A stretch of DNA of 64,000 nucleotides. Origin: Chitinispirillaceae bacterium. Lineage in GTDB: Bacteria; Fibrobacterota; Chitinivibrionia; Chitinivibrionales; Chitinispirillaceae. The stretch covers positions 1-64,000 of the forward strand of contig JAFGIN010000212.1 of the NCBI GenBank assembly GCA_016929595.1, in the 5' to 3' direction. Made by a program: the position numbers and the translations under genes. A model generated the notes under the pieces. The model ran no database searches, was not told the origin of the DNA, and worked only from the letters and a program-made list of their open reading frames with translations. Position 1 is the first letter of the stretch. Each line of letters starts with the position of its first letter. Of the stretch, positions 54,770 to 63,202 are shown piece after piece.

Positions 54770-56269
54770 TTATCGACGTAACATCGCGTTTCCGGGCACA
54801 GGAACAGAGATCATTTTCCTGCTCTGAATTGCCATGAGCAACTGTCGCTCTGAAAACTGCACCGGAGCGACTGCGAATTCAGCTACATTATACATCTGGG
54901 TAAAGGAGTCATAGAATAAAGGATCCTTCTGAGGCAGGATAAATGGTTTTGAGGCATTTCCTGAAGAATCGATATAACTTATGTAAAGTCGGGTAAAAAT
55001 TCCTCCCCCACGTTTTGATGAAAAAAGAATCCAGCGGCTGTTTTTTGACCATGAATGCCAGCCTTCATTGTATTCACTGTTTATTGGCAATTTTTGATAC
55101 TTTTTAGTAGTCATATCCATAAGGTAAAGATCACTGGTTATTTCAGTATGCGGATAAGCGCCATACTCCTGCATGCAGAAGAGGCAGTATCTGTTATCCG
55201 GAGAGATTTTTGGCTGAGCAATACTTAACCCTGTTTCCAATGCACTCAGTACAGTGTCAATATCGCCCCAGCTGTTCCTCGTTGCATTGTAAGAGATCCT
55301 CATAAGATTGTACTTTGTCTTGTTAAAATTGTCCGGTGGCTCTTTTCTGTGATCATCCCAGGGTATCGGAGCACTGCAGTAGTATAGATAGTTGCCATCA
55401 GCTGACCATGAAGGCCAGGTCTGGAGATAATCATTCTGATATAGTTTAGGAACCGGAACGATCTTTTGCTGAGCAATATCATAAATAATAATACCAGAAT
55501 TATTATCGTAGACATCAATGAACTGTCTGCCTGTTGAATGGAAATACTGCTGTACTTTATATGCTGCAAATGCGATACAGTTCCCTCCCGGATGCCACGA
55601 TGTATGACCAAGCTGTGAAGAGAGTGTGGAAATAGTATCACCGTCGGCTATCAGCGTCTGACATCCGTAAGTATCACTGCGCACCTGAAGGGTAAAACGG
55701 GTGGGATCGTTATTCATTGGCGTATGACAATTAACACATTTGACTTCATAGTTCTGTGTGTTTATAAGATTTTTTTCTGAAAAAGTACCAAGATCCCTCT
55801 GACACTGGCGCAGATAGCGGCTGTAATTGTATTGATAGTTAAGAATACGGTACGTACAGTAACGGTCAATCGGTTCTGTTGCAATACAGCTTTCGATTGT
55901 TGCATACCGACTCCATTTTCCCCGTTTATCACGTGAACAGATCGTTATATGTAATTGTTCACCGGCATTTTTTGAAATAAGCTGCTTCCACTGTTTCGGA
56001 TCGATATAAAACTTGTTTTTTTTACTCCGTACAGTAATTGTTTTTCCTTTTACTGATGAAATTATCGCAACACCTGCAGTACTTGAATCCTGAAGAAAAA
56101 AGTTCAGTGGTGCAATGTTGTGTGGAATGGTAATACCCGAATAATCTGGTTTGATTGGTGGTGGCTGATTATTATTTTCGTTATTATTTACAATTGTTTC
56201 AAGACCTGAATCACAACTGATAATCAGCACTACGCAGAAAAATAACAAGCCGCACCAGATGTTATTCAT
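54770..56269 (-). CDS. Lipoprotein with CxxCH motif and TolB-like propeller
   Basis: A 499-aa lipoprotein (lipobox IISC, about residues 16-19). A proline-rich linker is followed by a beta region. A CVNCHTPMNNDP segment (about 177) has the CxxCH heme c pattern but no other heme site. A TolB/PD40-type propeller fills the rest (HTSWHPGGNCIAFAAY, WPSWSADGNYLYYCSA, QPKISPDNRYCLFCM, WHSWSKNSRWILFSSKRG). Its ATG overlaps the end of the big membrane protein gene by 4 bases. I infer an outer-membrane or periplasmic partner of that protein. The function is unknown. Confidence 0.65.
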   Translation of the reverse strand: MNNIWCGLLFFCVVLIISCDSGLETIVNNNENNNQPPPIKPDYSGITIPHNIAPLNFFLQDSSTAGVAIISSVKGKTITVRSKKNKFYIDPKQWKQLISKNAGEQLHITICSRDKRGKWSRYATIESCIATEPIDRYCTYRILNYQYNYSRYLRQCQRDLGTFSEKNLINTQNYEVKCVNCHTPMNNDPTRFTLQVRSDTYGCQTLIADGDTISTLSSQLGHTSWHPGGNCIAFAAYKVQQYFHSTGRQFIDVYDNNSGIIIYDIAQQKIVPVPKLYQNDYLQTWPSWSADGNYLYYCSAPIPWDDHRKEPPDNFNKTKYNLMRISYNATRNSWGDIDTVLSALETGLSIAQPKISPDNRYCLFCMQEYGAYPHTEITSDLYLMDMTTKKYQKLPINSEYNEGWHSWSKNSRWILFSSKRGGGIFTRLYISYIDSSGNASKPFILPQKDPLFYDSFTQMYNVAEFAVAPVQFSERQLLMAIQSRKMISVPVPGNAMLRR

Positions 56270-58239
56270 CGCGAACCTCCGCGGGAATATCTATACATCG
56301 AAAAGTAAAAAAGGGTAGTACCGTGAGATGGTGCCAGTTTAATTGCTGCATCAGGATCATTTTCCATTTGAAGCCAAGATTGAGTAAATATATGAAATCG
56401 ATTAACTGTTTCCTGACGCAATCCGGAGAATGAGACCTCGGAAGAGTTTTTTTGTGCATGCAAAGCATTGATGAGACACAGCGCCTCCTCCCAGTATCGC
56501 GGCAGGGTCTGATATCCGAATGTGTGCGCGAATTGTACATAAACAGGTATGTCATCGAGCCGACCACTCAGAAGACAATAGCTAATCAGATAATCGTAAG
56601 CCAGTTTATTATCGGGATTGCTCTGAAGCAGATTTCTCAGAAGTATATCATGGCTGACTCCGTTGAATAGAAAATAATCAACAGTATCCCTGAAGGTAGC
56701 CATTTGAACCAGCCTCGGATGTGAATTGAGTATCTCTTTTTTGTTCAAAATACCAAGCAAACGTTTTGCCTCTTTTTGATAAAATGGCATATACGAAAGT
56801 TTATTCAGATACACTGCAGCTGCCTCATGGTTATCTCTGGCAATCTGTATAAGCGCTCTCCGGTAAACAATCTCCGGATAAGGACCCATCGTCTCCATGA
56901 GTTCACCAGCTATTTTTTCAGCACTGTTAATCATGCCAAGATCCATTGACAGATCAAGTGCTGCAAACCAGTTTACAACGCCATTACTGAGTGTACTTTC
57001 AAGCATCAGAAGTGGATCATAATTGAATGATGCCTGTGGATAGGCAAATAGTTTTTCACCTGCCTGCCCGGTGCGGCAAAGTGCCTGATTTGCAGCATGT
57101 ATCATAAATAACTGCAGCGGTCCGGCTTTTTGTGGAAATTGTGAAAAGAGTACCGTTGTTTTTTCAGCCAGAATAGCATCCCAATTTCCTTTAATGATAT
57201 GATGAACTGTACGGGCAATCGTTCGTGTATACCGATTTACAGACCCCATACATATCCACCCACCAGCGGCAACTATACCACACGCCAACAGTGCTGCTTT
57301 TATGATTTCTGTGTATTTTTTCTTTTCAGCATTTGTGAAAGCAGATCGATTCATTAAAGAGACAACCACCGCAGCGACAGGGAAAAAAGTAACCATTACA
57401 GGTACTGATCCGGAATGATTGATAAAATCACCCCAGCGCATAGCCTTGTCAAGGGGCAGAAGATTTTCGACTAAAAAGAAAATCCCAACACTGACTATTG
57501 ATATAATAGCAGAAGGAGCATTTCGCTCTTTACTAAAGAATTCATCGATATGAACAAAAATGAGAAAAAACAGACAACCCCAATGTGTCAGATACCAGGA
57601 AAGCCAGAATAACGATACTATCCATACCATTTTTTTTGAAAGTGAAGCCGGCTTTTGATGATGATATAACAATGCCAGCAATAGCGCACCTGCAATTGGT
57701 AGTAGAAATGCAAAGGGACGTAATTCATACCACGAGCAGAAAATTAAAATAAAAATTATTGGAGTATAGTGGACATAATACAGATCCATTGCACCAATTT
57801 TTTTAATGTATAATGCAAAGAGCATAAAGAAAACAGATGCAATTGCGGTAATTAGTGCAGCTCCCCAAAAAGTTTTATTACACGAGTAAATTATACATGC
57901 AACAGCAAACCTCGTCCAGCCACCAGGAGTCGAAGCGATTTTCTGGAAATACTGCGGAGTCAGCTCAAGAATAAAAAGATTCTGAAACCAGGGGTCCTTG
58001 TAAAGAACCGTGCTGTCAGCCTGCATCGCAGCAACATACGAATGCGTGTTAAAACCGTTATTTGAGTAGATAACCGATGGATCAATATGAACTATCAGAA
58101 ATAGAAACATACCAATAAAAAAAACAAGTGGAATCCCGATGCGCACCAGACTTTTATCAAATAGCACCACCTTTTCAGCGATCTCAACAGGTTTTTTGAG
58201 TTGCTGGCTGTTTTTTTTCGGAATAGGCTTTTTTTTCAC
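56266..58239 (-). CDS. Large polytopic membrane protein (DUF6057-like) with helical repeat tail
   Basis: A 657-aa protein. A basic cytoplasmic start is followed by about 10-12 membrane helices within residues 30-350. A soluble helical-repeat region (about 380-657) is TPR-like, for example ALIQIARDNHEAAAVYLNKLSYMPFY. The long loop after the first helix (NNGFNTHSYVAAMQADSTVLYKDPWFQ) recalls glycosyltransferase-C type proteins. It resembles the DUF6057 family, as far as I can tell from memory. It is translationally coupled to the CxxCH lipoprotein. Confidence 0.6.
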   Translation of the reverse strand: MKKKPIPKKNSQQLKKPVEIAEKVVLFDKSLVRIGIPLVFFIGMFLFLIVHIDPSVIYSNNGFNTHSYVAAMQADSTVLYKDPWFQNLFILELTPQYFQKIASTPGGWTRFAVACIIYSCNKTFWGAALITAIASVFFMLFALYIKKIGAMDLYYVHYTPIIFILIFCSWYELRPFAFLLPIAGALLLALLYHHQKPASLSKKMVWIVSLFWLSWYLTHWGCLFFLIFVHIDEFFSKERNAPSAIISIVSVGIFFLVENLLPLDKAMRWGDFINHSGSVPVMVTFFPVAAVVVSLMNRSAFTNAEKKKYTEIIKAALLACGIVAAGGWICMGSVNRYTRTIARTVHHIIKGNWDAILAEKTTVLFSQFPQKAGPLQLFMIHAANQALCRTGQAGEKLFAYPQASFNYDPLLMLESTLSNGVVNWFAALDLSMDLGMINSAEKIAGELMETMGPYPEIVYRRALIQIARDNHEAAAVYLNKLSYMPFYQKEAKRLLGILNKKEILNSHPRLVQMATFRDTVDYFLFNGVSHDILLRNLLQSNPDNKLAYDYLISYCLLSGRLDDIPVYVQFAHTFGYQTLPRYWEEALCLINALHAQKNSSEVSFSGLRQETVNRFHIFTQSWLQMENDPDAAIKLAPSHGTTLFYFSMYRYSRGGSR

Positions 58240-58599
58240 TTAATCACTAACCACCCAATCGCACACAATTTTATTCATCCGATTATGGGATATACATAAT
58301 TTATTTCAGATTTAAAAGAAGTTCCTGAACAATTCTCTATATAAGTGCCCCCGGAATACCTCTAATTATGAAATAAGTTTCTAAATAACTTGCACCGACA
58401 CAAACCTCAAAGTATATTTAAGCATCCTTTTTTGAAATGAACGTTGCTGGAACAATATTTGAAGTAAAAAAAGGGTATAACTTTGAAATTATCGCGGGGT
58501 GGAGTCCCGATCTAAATCGGGAGTGGCTCGTTGGGCAAAACGAATGAGCTATCGGGCTTTAAAAGAGTTCGATTCATAACGCAAGTAAAATAGAATTAT
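58240..58599. other. 360-base region ahead of the initiator tRNA
   Basis: No gene. It contains a degenerate partial copy of the tRNA at 58493-58550, listed separately, and presumably the tRNA promoter. Confidence 0.45.
58493..58550 (+). repeat. Degenerate partial copy of the initiator tRNA 5' half
   Basis: ATTATCGCGGGGTGGAG occurs at 58489 and again at the start of the real tRNA (58596). The copy then has a TCCCGATCTAAATCGGGA palindrome in place of the D-loop and continues GGCTCGTTGGGC, the D/anticodon stem words, without an anticodon loop. It cannot fold as a tRNA. It may be left by recombination or a former insertion at this site. Confidence 0.6.
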
Positions 58600-58676
<77 letters not shown>

Positions 58677-58707
58677 AATACAAAACTCTGATAAATCAGG
58701 GACTTAG

Positions 58708-58746
58708 GGCGGTTGAAAGAGCAAGTTTCAACCGCCTTTTTTATTT
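58708..58746 (+). terminator. Terminator after tRNA-fMet
   Basis: GGCGGTTGAAA (58708-58718) and TTTCAACCGCC (58726-58736) form an 11-pair stem with a 7-base loop, followed by six Ts. Confidence 0.9.
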
Positions 58747-58773
58747 CTTTGGTGTCCACAAGGTGTCTTAGTC

Positions 58774-59922
58774 TCATAAATCACTATATTCCCGTGTAAA
58801 TAAAGCCTGGGCATCAGTTCTGCGGAACTGCGTGTAATATTCATCCATGGACTGTGTAGCGTGCCCCTGGAGATACATAGAAATTTCCGGTGTGGCGCCA
58901 GCAAGTTTCACTTCCGTTTTAAAAGTTTTTCGGTAATCATGGAAGGGCCGGAGGTTTTTAAGTTCTGCCTGATTCATGATCCCGAGATTCTTTATCAGTT
59001 TATACGGTGGATTCTTCCAGGACCAGACAGGGCCCGAGGGTCTTCCGCCGATAACTCGTACCATTAGATCGTAGAGAGCTCGTCGCATGGGCAATTCCTG
59101 CACTACCGGTATCCCGCGTTTTGTGATAGCGGTTCGATAATACGGCAATTCAACAATTTCTCCCTGGTCGTTTTTACCCACTACCAGTTTAAAATGTTCG
59201 CACTGCCAGCGCAGTACCTCCCCGATCCGGAGCCCTGATTCTTTTACGGCTGTAAAAAGATCCATAAGTTCTTGCGGAGCTTTGCATTCCACACACGCCA
59301 CAATGAGCCGGTTGAAATCGGATAGAGACGGCCGGACCTCCCGGATGTTTGTAATGGGGCGCAGCGTAGAAACCAGGGCTGGAATAACTTTGCAGGGATT
59401 GACCATTTGCATTCGGTGCATTGTAATCCAGAACTGGATAGCTGCTCGTAATTTCAAATAGTAATTCCATTGATATTTCGGGGACCAATCTTTTTCAGGA
59501 AACCGTTTGAAGTGATCGACCAGTAAAACCGGGTTACGATCGCATTTATCCAGAGTTAATTTACCAATATGCTCAGTGATCTTTTTACCGATCGTTCGAG
59601 TGTCCGGACTATTGTTTTTGTACTCGATGAAATAATTGACTACTGTTTCCAGCGTTACCCGGCGATCATCCGGACAATCAAACATTCCATGGCTGACCTC
59701 TGTACGTCTCTGGCGCTCAAGCTTCTCTGCTGCTTGCCTGGTGTTTTTGGAAGGTTTTTCGCGTCGTCTGGTGCCGGTTCGATCATACCAATCTGCCCAA
59801 TATTCAGGACCAGCATCAACGAGTCGCTTCATTCTTCTCCGGATCCGCTCCGGATCTCCCTGGAATGTTTTTAGTTTTTTCTGAAGTGCTTTAATTCTTT
59901 CAGCATTTTTATCAAAGATCAT
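58774..59922 (-). CDS. Tyrosine-family site-specific integrase
   Basis: A 382-aa recombinase. It has an N-terminal DNA-binding region with a SAM-like core (about 60-200). The catalytic domain has Arg in KESGLRIGEVLRW, the HxxR box in PFHDYRKTF, His in GHATQ and the nucleophile Tyr in DEYYTQF. It stands beside tRNA-fMet, the presumed attachment site, with the excisionase-like gene 61 bases upstream. It catalyses insertion and excision of the element. Confidence 0.9.
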   Translation of the reverse strand: MIFDKNAERIKALQKKLKTFQGDPERIRRRMKRLVDAGPEYWADWYDRTGTRRREKPSKNTRQAAEKLERQRRTEVSHGMFDCPDDRRVTLETVVNYFIEYKNNSPDTRTIGKKITEHIGKLTLDKCDRNPVLLVDHFKRFPEKDWSPKYQWNYYLKLRAAIQFWITMHRMQMVNPCKVIPALVSTLRPITNIREVRPSLSDFNRLIVACVECKAPQELMDLFTAVKESGLRIGEVLRWQCEHFKLVVGKNDQGEIVELPYYRTAITKRGIPVVQELPMRRALYDLMVRVIGGRPSGPVWSWKNPPYKLIKNLGIMNQAELKNLRPFHDYRKTFKTEVKLAGATPEISMYLQGHATQSMDEYYTQFRRTDAQALFTREYSDL

Positions 59923-59983
59923 AGATGACCATCCTTTCCGGTACCGGTCACCAGATTATCACCGGTGGAAAATATAACTGTTT

Positions 59984-60238
59984 TCAATTTTTTTCGGAGA
60001 GATATTTTCGGAGGGACCTGGTGTTGACCAGGAAGGGACGGTTTTGGAAGCCATCGACAAGTCCCTTACGAACCCACGAACGAACCGTCGCTTCTTCGAT
60101 TGAGAAGCGTTCATACACCATCTGAGGAGTAATGTATTCTGGTTCGTTTATGGGCTCTGCAAACGATTCCTGGAGTAATGCAGCCAGACGCTGCATTACC
60201 TGGGTAATAATTCGGTCTTCTTCGAGTTTAGAAAGCAT
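59984..60238 (-). CDS. Excisionase-like helix-turn-helix protein
   Basis: An 84-aa protein with a MerR/excisionase-type winged helix: YITPQMVYERFSIEEATVRSWVRKGLVDGF followed by VNTRSLRKYLSEKN. This is the layout of recombination directionality factors and similar adapters. Its position directly upstream of the integrase supports that role. Confidence 0.75.
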   Translation of the reverse strand: MLSKLEEDRIITQVMQRLAALLQESFAEPINEPEYITPQMVYERFSIEEATVRSWVRKGLVDGFQNRPFLVNTRSLRKYLSEKN

Positions 60239-60319
60239 AATTAATCAAAATCTATTAGTACTCTGTCGAACAAAAAAGACCAGGTTCGATGTGCATCTTT
60301 AATGCATCTCTAAATGTTA

Positions 60320-60436
60320 TCAATTTATTAATTTCCTCATCAAATCTACACCTGTAAGGTCTTTATAAAATCTGATTGCTTCCTCAACAGAATTTGCACA
60401 TACTTTATCGTAATCATTCATCTCGTATACTTGCAT
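60320..60436 (-). CDS. 38-aa small protein
   Basis: Starts at ATG 60436 with AAGGTGA nine bases upstream. It contains YEMNDYDKVCANSVEEAIRFY followed by KDLTGVDL, which recalls the N-terminal motif of small phage proteins that fold as beta-helix units (N-D-Y-x-x-V-A-x-S-x-E-E-A). It ends early at TGA, so it may be a fragment. Confidence 0.5.
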   Translation of the reverse strand: MQVYEMNDYDKVCANSVEEAIRFYKDLTGVDLMRKLIN

Positions 60437-60469
60437 TTAAATATTTCACCTTTCATTTAAGATTGATTA

Positions 60470-60550
60470 CTACCATCTACCCGTAAAAATGCGACCACAA
60501 ATTTTAACGATAATAAACAGTACAAACGGTATTACAAATAGGAACTCCAT
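60470..60550 (-). CDS. 26-aa putative membrane micropeptide
   Basis: MEFLFVIPFVLFIIVKICGR and a short basic end form one membrane helix. AAGG lies 5 bases ahead of the ATG, which sits inside the end of the 40-aa gene. Plausible as part of the tiny-ORF chain, but short and thus uncertain. Confidence 0.35.
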   Translation of the reverse strand: MEFLFVIPFVLFIIVKICGRIFTGRW

Positions 60551-60654
60551 ACACCTTCAATCATTAGATAATTGGAGGTGCAAACTCGACATGGATATTG
60601 ATGTGCTGGAATATTGTTGTTTGAGCACTTTGCACAGTGTTCGCTTATCGGCAT
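60532..60654 (-). CDS. 40-aa small protein with two CxxC knuckles
   Basis: MPISEHCAKCSNNNIPAHQ followed by YPCRVCTSN gives CX2C-X11-CX2C, a zinc-ribbon spacing. AAGGAG lies 8-9 bases upstream, inside the end of the preceding tiny gene; the stop of that gene and this ATG are separated by one base (TAATATG). This is strong evidence of real translation. The function is unknown; zinc ribbons of this size are common in phages. Confidence 0.6.
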   Translation of the reverse strand: MPISEHCAKCSNNNIPAHQYPCRVCTSNYLMIEGVWSSYL

Positions 60655-60655
60655 A

Positions 60656-60766
60656 TTACTTTACTCCTTCAGAAATGTTTATGATACAACACTGAGCATC
60701 ACCACAATCTTGATATTCACATTTACCGTCATTCGGACAATGGTCGCATTGATTTGTTCGAATCAT
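60656..60766 (-). CDS. 36-aa cysteine-rich small protein
   Basis: Six cysteines in 36 residues (QCDHCPNDGKCEYQDCGDAQ, then CC) suggest a metal- or cluster-binding knuckle. ATG overlaps the stop of the 136-aa gene (ATGA), and AGGAG lies seven bases upstream. The coupling makes it a likely real gene. I do not recognise the family. Confidence 0.58.
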   Translation of the reverse strand: MIRTNQCDHCPNDGKCEYQDCGDAQCCIINISEGVK

Positions 60767-61173
60767 TTATTCGCTCCTGCAGAAAAAGAAATATTTATAA
60801 ATATTTTATCTATAGTGTCGTCTCGTTGCTCAAGGATGTACGGATTAAAAATCACAGGGTTTATGCTGTGTGCGCAGGTGTGCGACCAGCCTATTCCGAA
60901 ATTTTTGTAACCGTACCCTATCGTATTCGTCCAGATGCCCTTATATGGTGCAAATTGGATTTTTCCAGAACTTTTCGATGCGTAGTAGGAATACTCAAAA
61001 TCTATATAAAACCCACTAACCTCTATTGTGGGATTGAGTGTTGTGTAAAAAGATTTGCCTCTGCTACACAGGAAGTGCGCTGGAGCCTGAAACTCTGCTG
61101 TTGTCGAAACGGGTATATAACCAGCCTCAAAATCGAAAGAAAGTAACAGGGATGCCATAATAAAGTTAAACAT
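60763..61173 (-). CDS. Exported small protein of unknown function
   Basis: 136 aa with a hydrophobic signal-like start (FNFIMASLLLSFDFEAGY), then alternating beta-strand-like sequence with many aromatics (GFYIDFEYSYYASKS, TIGYGYKNFGIGWSHTCAHS), which resembles a small outer-membrane barrel or lysis-associated protein. The His-rich GWSHTCAHS is notable. AAGGGAA lies eight bases before ATG 61173. It is coupled to the Cys-rich ORF. Not recognised. Confidence 0.55.
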   Translation of the reverse strand: MFNFIMASLLLSFDFEAGYIPVSTTAEFQAPAHFLCSRGKSFYTTLNPTIEVSGFYIDFEYSYYASKSSGKIQFAPYKGIWTNTIGYGYKNFGIGWSHTCAHSINPVIFNPYILEQRDDTIDKIFINISFSAGANK

Positions 61174-61189
61174 CAATATTTCCCTTCCG

Positions 61190-61963
61190 TTAAATTTTTA
61201 CATTGGGCAATATTTTTAACATTTCCTGGTAACCGTGATCATCACCGGATTTTACACAATAATCAATAAGAGATTTTGTGTATTCGGAATAAAAATGATG
61301 TTTGATTCGAATGAATTTAAAAACCCTCGTAATCTTTTTTGCTGGTAACCAAAGTAGTTTTCCAGGCTGACGAAACCCGAATGATTTGGGAGGGAGCGTT
61401 GTAACAATATCATAACCTTTTACTACTCGAGTCAGATTGATTGGTAATCCATCAATCTCATCCCTGAGTTCTTTGTTGCCAGGCGCCGGAGATCCGCTTG
61501 CTACACAGCTGCATGGTATGTTCAAATTTTTAGCGATGTGTCGAGCGCTCAGTATTGACAACGTCCCGCCTCTCGAATGACCTGCATTGAAGATTGGCTT
61601 ATAACCCCACTTACCTTCCTTATTTTTAATAGGATCAGAGTTTCTAATAAGACTAGTTATTACTGGCTTAAACGCACTCCAGCCCGTGTAAAATCCATCA
61701 CAGATAGTCCCTTTACCCCAATACCCATCAGATATGTGATAATCGCTTCGGAGAGGGTAGACATCAAAATCAGACACCCAGGCTGCGGGGTTTTTTGTAC
61801 CCTGAAAACAAATGATAATCCTGTTGTCGTACTCCGCATAATACCCGAAATCAAGACTGTTTTCCATCGGAATAAAAATCGAATCCGCAAATAACTCTTC
61901 TGATCCGTTTGGTGTATGTGAGCACATTTCAGCGTGCAACCACATTTGAGCAATGATATTCAT
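61190..61963 (-). CDS. Class 3 lipase-like alpha/beta hydrolase
   Basis: A 257-aa protein with the Lipase_3 fold: RIIICFQGTKNPAAWVSDFD (oxyanion region), nucleophile Ser in FNAGHSRGGTLSILSA (GxSxG), Asp in VVKGYDIVTTLPP, and a His in RIKHHFYSEY. There is no signal peptide. It probably cleaves a lipid or other ester; in mobile elements such genes serve as cargo or lysis aids. Its start overlaps the 168-aa gene by 4 bases. Confidence 0.8.
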   Translation of the reverse strand: MNIIAQMWLHAEMCSHTPNGSEELFADSIFIPMENSLDFGYYAEYDNRIIICFQGTKNPAAWVSDFDVYPLRSDYHISDGYWGKGTICDGFYTGWSAFKPVITSLIRNSDPIKNKEGKWGYKPIFNAGHSRGGTLSILSARHIAKNLNIPCSCVASGSPAPGNKELRDEIDGLPINLTRVVKGYDIVTTLPPKSFGFRQPGKLLWLPAKKITRVFKFIRIKHHFYSEYTKSLIDYCVKSGDDHGYQEMLKILPNVKI

Positions 61964-62466
61964 TTTAATGACCTTCCTTCAAAGTTTTGTACTGTAGACA
62001 GTTTTTTAATCGGCAATCCTTTCATTTTGTCCACATTGCCTAATCTGCAAAAGTTAGGAACGTAGGGAACGCAGATGATTGTGTTGTCTTTTTTCTTATA
62101 TTCACGGTAACGAAGATTTCCGGCAACATTTTTGAACAGCAACTTTTTTTCATCCCAATTCCAGACGAAGCCCTTATTTGCATCAGTAACACAAGTGATA
62201 AACGCTTTCAGCCTGCTTAAGTTTTCTTTAGAAAACTTTAAACGAATGAGAAGATCTTCGCGGGTTATATCAAATAGTTTGGAATAATAAAACTTAAATC
62301 TACCTTGAATAATATCAAGCTTAACTCTCAGTATTTCCACACCAGCCTCTGTTGTTACCGTTGAGCTCAATATATGAAAAACAGTGCCTCCTGCGGGGGG
62401 GGCTTCTTTCAGGATGTTTTCTGTTGCTTTTTCCTGTACATCATCCCAGTTTTCTGGCTTTTTCAA
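61960..62466 (-). CDS. Unknown 168-aa element protein
   Basis: A soluble protein beginning MKKPENWDDVQEKATENIL, with RVKLDIIQGRFKFYYSKLFDI and a basic C-terminus. TTG start with AGGAGG just upstream. It is coupled to the lipase gene by an ATGA overlap. No recognised domain. It might be a lipase partner or immunity protein, but only its position suggests this. Confidence 0.55.
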   Translation of the reverse strand: MKKPENWDDVQEKATENILKEAPPAGGTVFHILSSTVTTEAGVEILRVKLDIIQGRFKFYYSKLFDITREDLLIRLKFSKENLSRLKAFITCVTDANKGFVWNWDEKKLLFKNVAGNLRYREYKKKDNTIICVPYVPNFCRLGNVDKMKGLPIKKLSTVQNFEGRSLK

Positions 62467-62474
62467 ATCTCCTC

Positions 62475-62879
62475 CTATGTGCGTTTTTTGTTACCGGTTG
62501 ATATTTTCGCAAGGTCAGGTACTAATGCATTTTTTGTTTCAAAAAACTTCAATCTACCCGGGCACCGAACGAATTGTGTTTCTGTCGGATTGCGCAAAAC
62601 AAACCCGTATTTACCCTGAAACCACTTACTACTACTGTGTTGTACGCAGTTAACAATCTCAACAGATCCTACTATCCCGCCAGTTGACGGAAACGGCGGC
62701 ACTTTTATACCACAACACTCTTCGATGTAATCAAAACCGTCAAGATCAATTTTTTGTGAGGCGTGTATCAGTACTCTTCCGCGAACAGATGTAGGCCAGG
62801 ATCGGTTCTCGACATCTTTTCCGGCATGGAGAATTGCCCATGCCCATGGTTGTTGGATTGACAATGCTAACATTCCCAT
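62475..62879 (-). CDS. ASCH-domain protein
   Basis: A 134-aa ASCH/PUA-like protein: LALSIQQPWAWAILHAGKDVENRSW and RGRVLIHASQKI are diagnostic. It also has GGIVGSVEIVNCV and GKYGFVLRNP. ASCH proteins bind RNA or modified bases and some hydrolyse modified nucleosides such as N4-acetylcytidine. They are common phage cargo. An in-frame ATG at 62873 is the alternative start. Confidence 0.86.
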   Translation of the reverse strand: MGMLALSIQQPWAWAILHAGKDVENRSWPTSVRGRVLIHASQKIDLDGFDYIEECCGIKVPPFPSTGGIVGSVEIVNCVQHSSSKWFQGKYGFVLRNPTETQFVRCPGRLKFFETKNALVPDLAKISTGNKKRT

Positions 62880-62894
62880 AATGTTTTTAATCCT

Positions 62895-63158
62895 TTATAA
62901 ATTATCAAATAATGAAATTTGCACAGCGTTAAGTGTCTCTTCTTTTTTCTTTACAGGCTCTGCCTTACCATAAAACTCAAATTCTCCTCCAAAAACTGCT
63001 TTTACCCAGTGGATTTTTTTTATATCCTCTTTGGTCTCGTTGGCTTTTTTCAGCACTACAATTTCATCATGGGTGTAAACGGTACCATCACTGAATGTGA
63101 CAGCACCTTCGTTGACTTCACCAGATAATTGCAGTAATTTGGAGAAGAATCTATCCAT
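62895..63158 (-). CDS. Small unknown element protein
   Basis: An 87-aa protein with a compact N-terminal part (VNEGAVTFSDGTVYTHDEIV, then KANETKEDIKKIHWVKAVFG) and the C-terminal motif VQISLFDNL, which resembles a beta-clamp-binding QxxLF peptide. It has GAGGG upstream. Inference: it may interact with the host sliding clamp. Confidence 0.58.
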   Translation of the reverse strand: MDRFFSKLLQLSGEVNEGAVTFSDGTVYTHDEIVVLKKANETKEDIKKIHWVKAVFGGEFEFYGKAEPVKKKEETLNAVQISLFDNL

Positions 63159-63202
63159 GATTAACCCTCGTAAGAATCCATTTCACCAACATCATCGAAA
63201 TT

